Of a stretch of 64,000 bases of DNA, positions 40,501-46,500 are shown in pieces. The notes beneath the pieces are model-generated. The model saw nothing but the letters and a program-made list of their open reading frames with translations. It was not told the origin of the DNA and ran no database searches. Source of the stretch: Ophioderma brevispina (Eukaryota > Echinodermata > Ophiuroidea > Amphilepidida > Ophiodermatidae). Position 1 is the stretch's first letter. Every line of letters starts with the position of its first letter. The DNA is taken from positions 47,753 to 111,752 of the forward strand of contig JAMKCH010022389.1 in NCBI GenBank assembly GCA_023653785.1, given 5' to 3'. A program made the position numbers and the translations under genes.

Positions 40501-43500
40501 CTTTTCTTGAAGCTACATGAGGCAACCCTTTGTGAATATACCTATTAGCGTATATCCGAGTAAGCATGTTGCTAAGACTTGGAATTACTAAACAGTCTTC
40601 CCACCAAGCAAACTCTGGAAGACAACAAAATGGACTCATCTTAATGATAAAGCATGACCCAGAAAAGTCACTTACATTGACCGCGCTATTTATATCGTAA
40701 GCAGTTAGCTGTATGGTATGTTTATGGAATAGGAGGTTGTTGTTTTGGCAATTCATGCATTTAGTGTTCATGCCACCCTCGTGCCACCCATAAAACAAAC
40801 TTACAAAACGAGGTCTTTCCAAAAAGAAAACTCACATTTTCTAATTAATATAATGTACAAGTTCCTTGCAAAGCGGCATTGTGGTTGGGGGTTCATATGG
40901 AAATTTCAATTATCCCTTGAAGCATGTATTATAATTTTAACATTAAATTTTACTTTTTTTAAAAAATAAGTCTTTGGGGGAATTTAAAAAAAGAAAAAAC
41001 CTAAAAAATTTAAAAAAAGGTAAACTTCGAGCATAATGGGGAACCGATTTCAAATTCATCCGCTCTCATGAAAACTATAGAGGGCGTCCTTCATTCCTTA
41101 TCTGGCGATGTCCTTTGGCAAGAGGGAAGTAATTTATCTCTTTAAATCCTTTAAAGGGTTACTTCCTTTTTCTATGTGAAGATCATGGGAAAGGACTCGT
41201 TTAAAAAACTATTGCAAAATGAAGTATAATACTGAGAAACTAAATTAATAAATACATCCTTTTGATATAAAAGGGCCATACAAATTAAGTGCACTTCTCA
41301 TTTTTCTATTCTTGTCCTGTTTTTTTTCGGTGGCATTTCTTTTTTGTGTTTATTATCTTTCTAGCCCCATGACCCGCGGAAAGATGGCAAATCATGGATG
41401 TAATGTAGTTGAACATTCCAATATGGCTACTGTTCCTTAACGGAAAAGCCTTTGATGTCACAGAGTAAACTAGAAACACTCTTTGTTCCGTCAGATGTGT
41501 TTTCCAGAAGTCTCTGTTTCCGGATTTGCTATATTTATGGGCCGTATCTAACGTTGTGAAATTATTTATACAGATATTATCATGTTAGCAGTTGGTATTG
41601 AAAACATGATTTCATAACGCACTATAGCAACAATTAAATGTTTTTCTTGACGGCATCATGTATTTATAGCATTTCACATTTGCAAACTATAACCACACTG
41701 AATCATATGGGCGCGTTGTCACCATTAACCCATTTAAATGCGGTCGGACTTATTGTCAGTGGTGCCCATATTTTGACATTATCAAATTATCGCATCATCT
41801 CTCTGATCCTCATGTCCATCATCAATGCAGAAAGCTTTCAAATGGGGAGTTGGTACGGGAGATATCAACTTTTAAAACAATAGCTTTGGCCAATAATCGA
41901 TAAATAAATTATTGATGCGATAAAGTACTCGACGTATTTTAAGCCACGGATCGTAAGCTTCTTATATATTGCAAAATAAGTCGTATTTTAATACGATTTG
42001 TTATTTTATTTAATATCATATTCAAACTAATATTACTGATGTTCCATTTGTGCCATATGACCCATGATCATTAGAGCTACCCAGCGAGAACTCATTAATA
42101 TGTCTCACTCATTAGCATAGGAGGTTTTCTGTTTGCGGAGCAAATGTATCACTGGCATTGCGAAGTGTATTGTTTTAATACCAAGAGTGTATCATTAGCT
42201 TAGGCAGGAGAACAGTTTGCAGAGCAAAATCAATCATTAGTATAGTAACGCGTACTGTATGCATAGCAAAGTTTATCATTAGCATAAGCAAGATGTACTC
42301 ATTAGCATATCGCCGTGTTCTGTTTGCAGAGTAAAAGTATCAATAGCATTGCGATGTGTACTGTGAGTACTGTATGTATAGCAAAATGTATCAATATATA
42401 GCATTCCGATGTGTACTGTATGCATAGCAAAATGTATCATTTTGATAGAGCGGGGTAGTATATGCGTAGCAAAAGGTATCATTAGCGTAAAGCCCATGAT
42501 ATACCTTCAGTTCGTGCAGCGATCACTTTTTCCGCTCATGAGCATGCGTAACACTGGTCTTGGGTCAAAATCCGGTATTGCGCACGTCAATCGCTCGCTG
42601 CGACTGGAAGTAATATCACTGGCATTAAAAGCGATGTGTATTCGTTACAAGCATTTATTCATGACTTATCAAATTGCTGATTTCTAAATGATTTGACTTA
42701 AAGACTGATTCAGAGGAGGACGCTCTCAATTTTCTAACCATCGTTTTTTTTTTTTTTTTTTTTTTTGCATATGCATGTCCACATACTAATCACTATGTGA
42801 AAGATCTAAGCTCAAACCGATGTCCTTCATATAGAAAATCAGAACTTTCTTATGAAATTCCGGATCCGGAATTTTTATTATACACATTACTCTCAGAAAA
42901 TGAGGTTAATTACATGAAAGCACAAAACGAATTCGTCTCAAACTTGGAATTGAGAGGTCGAGGCGACTATCTCCAATTTAAATTCGCTACCTTTAATTGA
43001 TCAACACTCTAAATGTGCAAAGGCACCAAAATGGTTGACCCATTTGTTATGTAGCCAAAAGAACTGTGAATAGACCTGTTTACATGGTTTACAAGTAGTG
43101 CTTATATCATTATATATATCTTGCAAAATGGCCATGGGTGTTAATTGCATTGCGGGAAAACGCTTGTAGATTGTTCGCAGACGATATTTTCAGTTTTTAT
43201 CAATAATATGTGTTGTTTATTTGGGGACAACTAGTGTTAGTGTCACTAATACATAGTTGTCCCGAAAAATACAAACAAATGCAACGCATACCAATATTTA
43301 TTTGTATCTGATGTATAATAAGAACTGAAAAGTAGTGGTGCCTTCGGTTTTTGGTTCCCGAAGAGGGGCACACAAGGGTAATTGGTTGGGTTGTTTTTGT
43401 TAAAATATGGAGTGACGTTAGTCAAAGTATACATATATTTTCGTTGGTGGGCTACATTAACCTCAGTAAGTTGTCGAACAAAGGTGTCAGGTGTTCAGAT

Positions 43501-46500
43501 TGTACACAACTAACATTATCCGTTGCAAAGTGTATCATGTCGTGTTTGAGTGCATGATAGGGACTTCTTTAAAGTTTAAAGCCAGCCATCGATTTTAAAG
43601 TATATATCCAATTATTCTTTATAGAAATCTGAAAAAGACCCAATGCACATGAGTATTTTAGGTCATCAGCTGATTCGGTATTCCGTTATCAGACACAGCA
43701 TTCTCATCCGTTGCTTGGTGGTTTGCTTACATTCGCGGAAAGCGGGTCCCGTGCTTGCATGTATGCGTGGAACTTTTTCTTCGCAACATGAAAGCTGTTG
43801 TTTTCAAATGGTCCGTGATGAATTATGTCTCGTGACGAAGAAATTCAAGTGAAACTTCGTTTCTACAGAATTGTTCAATGGATTTGGTGTCAGGAGTGGG
43901 ATGAACTTCATATTTGCAAAAATAGTTCATTATTGTATTTGGTGTCAGAAGTTGTAGGCCTATCCTGTAATTAAACTATAAACAAGAAGTTAAAAGTGGT
44001 TAGTGGATAAACATGACAAATGAAAAATTTAGGATTCTCAGCATGTGTTCCACCAATATTCTTAATAAAAGTACTAAATAAAAGAACTTTATAGAAAATT
44101 AAGGTTCACAAACTTAATGCAATGTTCTCAAATCATCATTGCATGATCTCTTGTAAAGATCATAGGAACAGATTTAGCGTATTGATGTTTGAATTGAAAT
44201 AAATAAATGCTCACAAGTTAATAAACCCCATAACGATTGCTTTGATCTTGTCCAAAAATGATTACTGCTGGTTTGTGTGTGTGCGTGTGTGTGTTAGCCA
44301 CACAAGTAATTTCCAAATTTATGGCAAACTAATTTGCATATTTTAGGATGATGCGTACGTCGAAAGACTGTTTCAAGCAAAACGTGGCAGGCTGTCTCTA
44401 AGAACAAAAGAAATACGGGATAAGTACATAGTACATTAGGCCTTATTCCGTAAAAAAACAGTTTAATCTTGATGACTAAAACGTGTGTGTGCGTGAGTGC
44501 GTGTTTGACTTGTGATATGAAAGTGGTTAGTGCGGCATGGAGTAAAGCTAAATTTATAAGATAATCGACGTTGGTAACTGCTATCCTGTGTGAATACGTA
44601 TAAAAAAGTTCAGAAAGCAATGGGAGGGGGCGCATTTTCCTGGAAATGTCCTATCTCTCTCTATATTATTAAGGAGAAACAGCCCAAACCAGTGCTTGCA
44701 GTCAGTCAGTCACGTAAAGTTCTGTGTCTCGTTATCAGGTGCCACATTATCATCCGTTGTCTAGGATTTGCTTATTTCACGGAAAGGAGGACATATGCCC
44801 AGGAGTTTATTCGGGTTCTGAAAGTTGTTTTCAATTGGTTCATGAACGGATTATGTCTTGTGTTAAGGAAGTTCCATATGAACCCACCCTATTTTTGCAG
44901 GAAAGGTCAATGTTTGAAGACATGAACGAGTTCCTCCCTGCAATACCTACACGATATTCCTGTGCCACTTAACGTGTCATATTAATTTCTGCTTCTAAAA
45001 CACATACTACACTGTTAGTTACCTATAGTTTATCGTGACAACAATACCCAACTCTAATAATTTGATGCATTACCATTCCAAGTCAAGTTGTTCTTTTGAA
45101 AGTCTTTTTCCTAGAAAGAAATCTGTAATAAATGTGTTGCTTTTTGTTAAGTTTTGCGTTGTTTGTTTATTTGTTTTGTTCCTGGGTTTTGTTCTTAAGT
45201 ATCAAGCTTTCAATTACAAATATTGCACGAGGGAGTCTTATCTGTCAGTAAAATTGCTAAATTATGTCAAGCCGCAAATACAATTCCAAACCAATTCCAA
45301 ACCATACCATTCCAAACTACATGCTATGATTGCATAAATATATACGTGAATATGCTTAAAAGGACCATTCGAGAGGCAAATTTTGGAGTAAGGAACTTTT
45401 ACTAGAACTCGGTAAGTCAACATCTCGAATGGTCCTTACGCATTTCCGTACAAGGAGGATTGTGAATTTTGGAAACGAAATTTATTCACCAAAATAAAAG
45501 AGTCATTTCTTAAAATCTGCTCTAAAGCTCTCCCCTCTATCTGTAAATTGTTTCCTTTTATTTTGATGCAAAGAGTAAATTATTTTCTCTCATTGGAACA
45601 ACTAAATCTGATTCTTTAGCAACTTTCCTGTACAGCACGATGCATAAAGCCCATGATATACTTCCATTCGCAGCGAGCGATTGGCATGCGCAATACCGGA
45701 TTTTGTCCCAAGATACGCATGCTCACGTGCAGAAATCGCTCGCTGCGACTGGAAGTATATCATGGGCTTAAATCTGGGCAGTTTAATAATAGCTTCATGG
45801 TCTGGGTATCATCTGTTCAGCTTTAGCGAAGAATATTTTCCAAAATCCGCAATCCCTCTCGTAATCTAGCATGTATGTAGCTTGGAATGACAGTTGTAAT
45901 ACTGTAATGAAAACATGCGACTTTACTTTTAGGGTTCGTTCGATTGGGTGATGGCTGCGAACACACCATTATTAATTCTTACAAGTGCAACTTTGCCTAT
46001 CCATTACACCAACTGGCAAGTCTAAGTACTTTGAGTAACGCACGTGGTCGCTCACTTAGCTGTATGCCAGCTTGTAGAGCAGACTTTAAGAAATAACTCT
46101 TTGATTTTACACTAAATTTATCTTCGATTCTAACATATGAACATGCATGCAGCCTCTTTCAAGACATTTGCATGCAAATGCTAGCCATACTGCAATAAAG
46201 AACAAACTCGTGCGTCACTTCAAGTAATAGGTTGTACACGTTGGCGAAATGAATAGGAAAGGTTTCACTTGTAAGAATTGATAAAGATGTGTTCGCAGCT
46301 ATCACCCATTCCAACAAACACTAGAAGTAAAGCCTCATGTTTTCATTAGAGTATTGCAACTGTCATTAACACAGTTAACATATCATCAGCGAAGGAAACG
46401 ACGTTATATCACGTGTGGTGTCTTCTTATCTGTCCTGTTCCCACAGGAAATTGAGCCGGCTACTGTCTTGAGAAATCCCTAATCTATGACCATGAAATAT

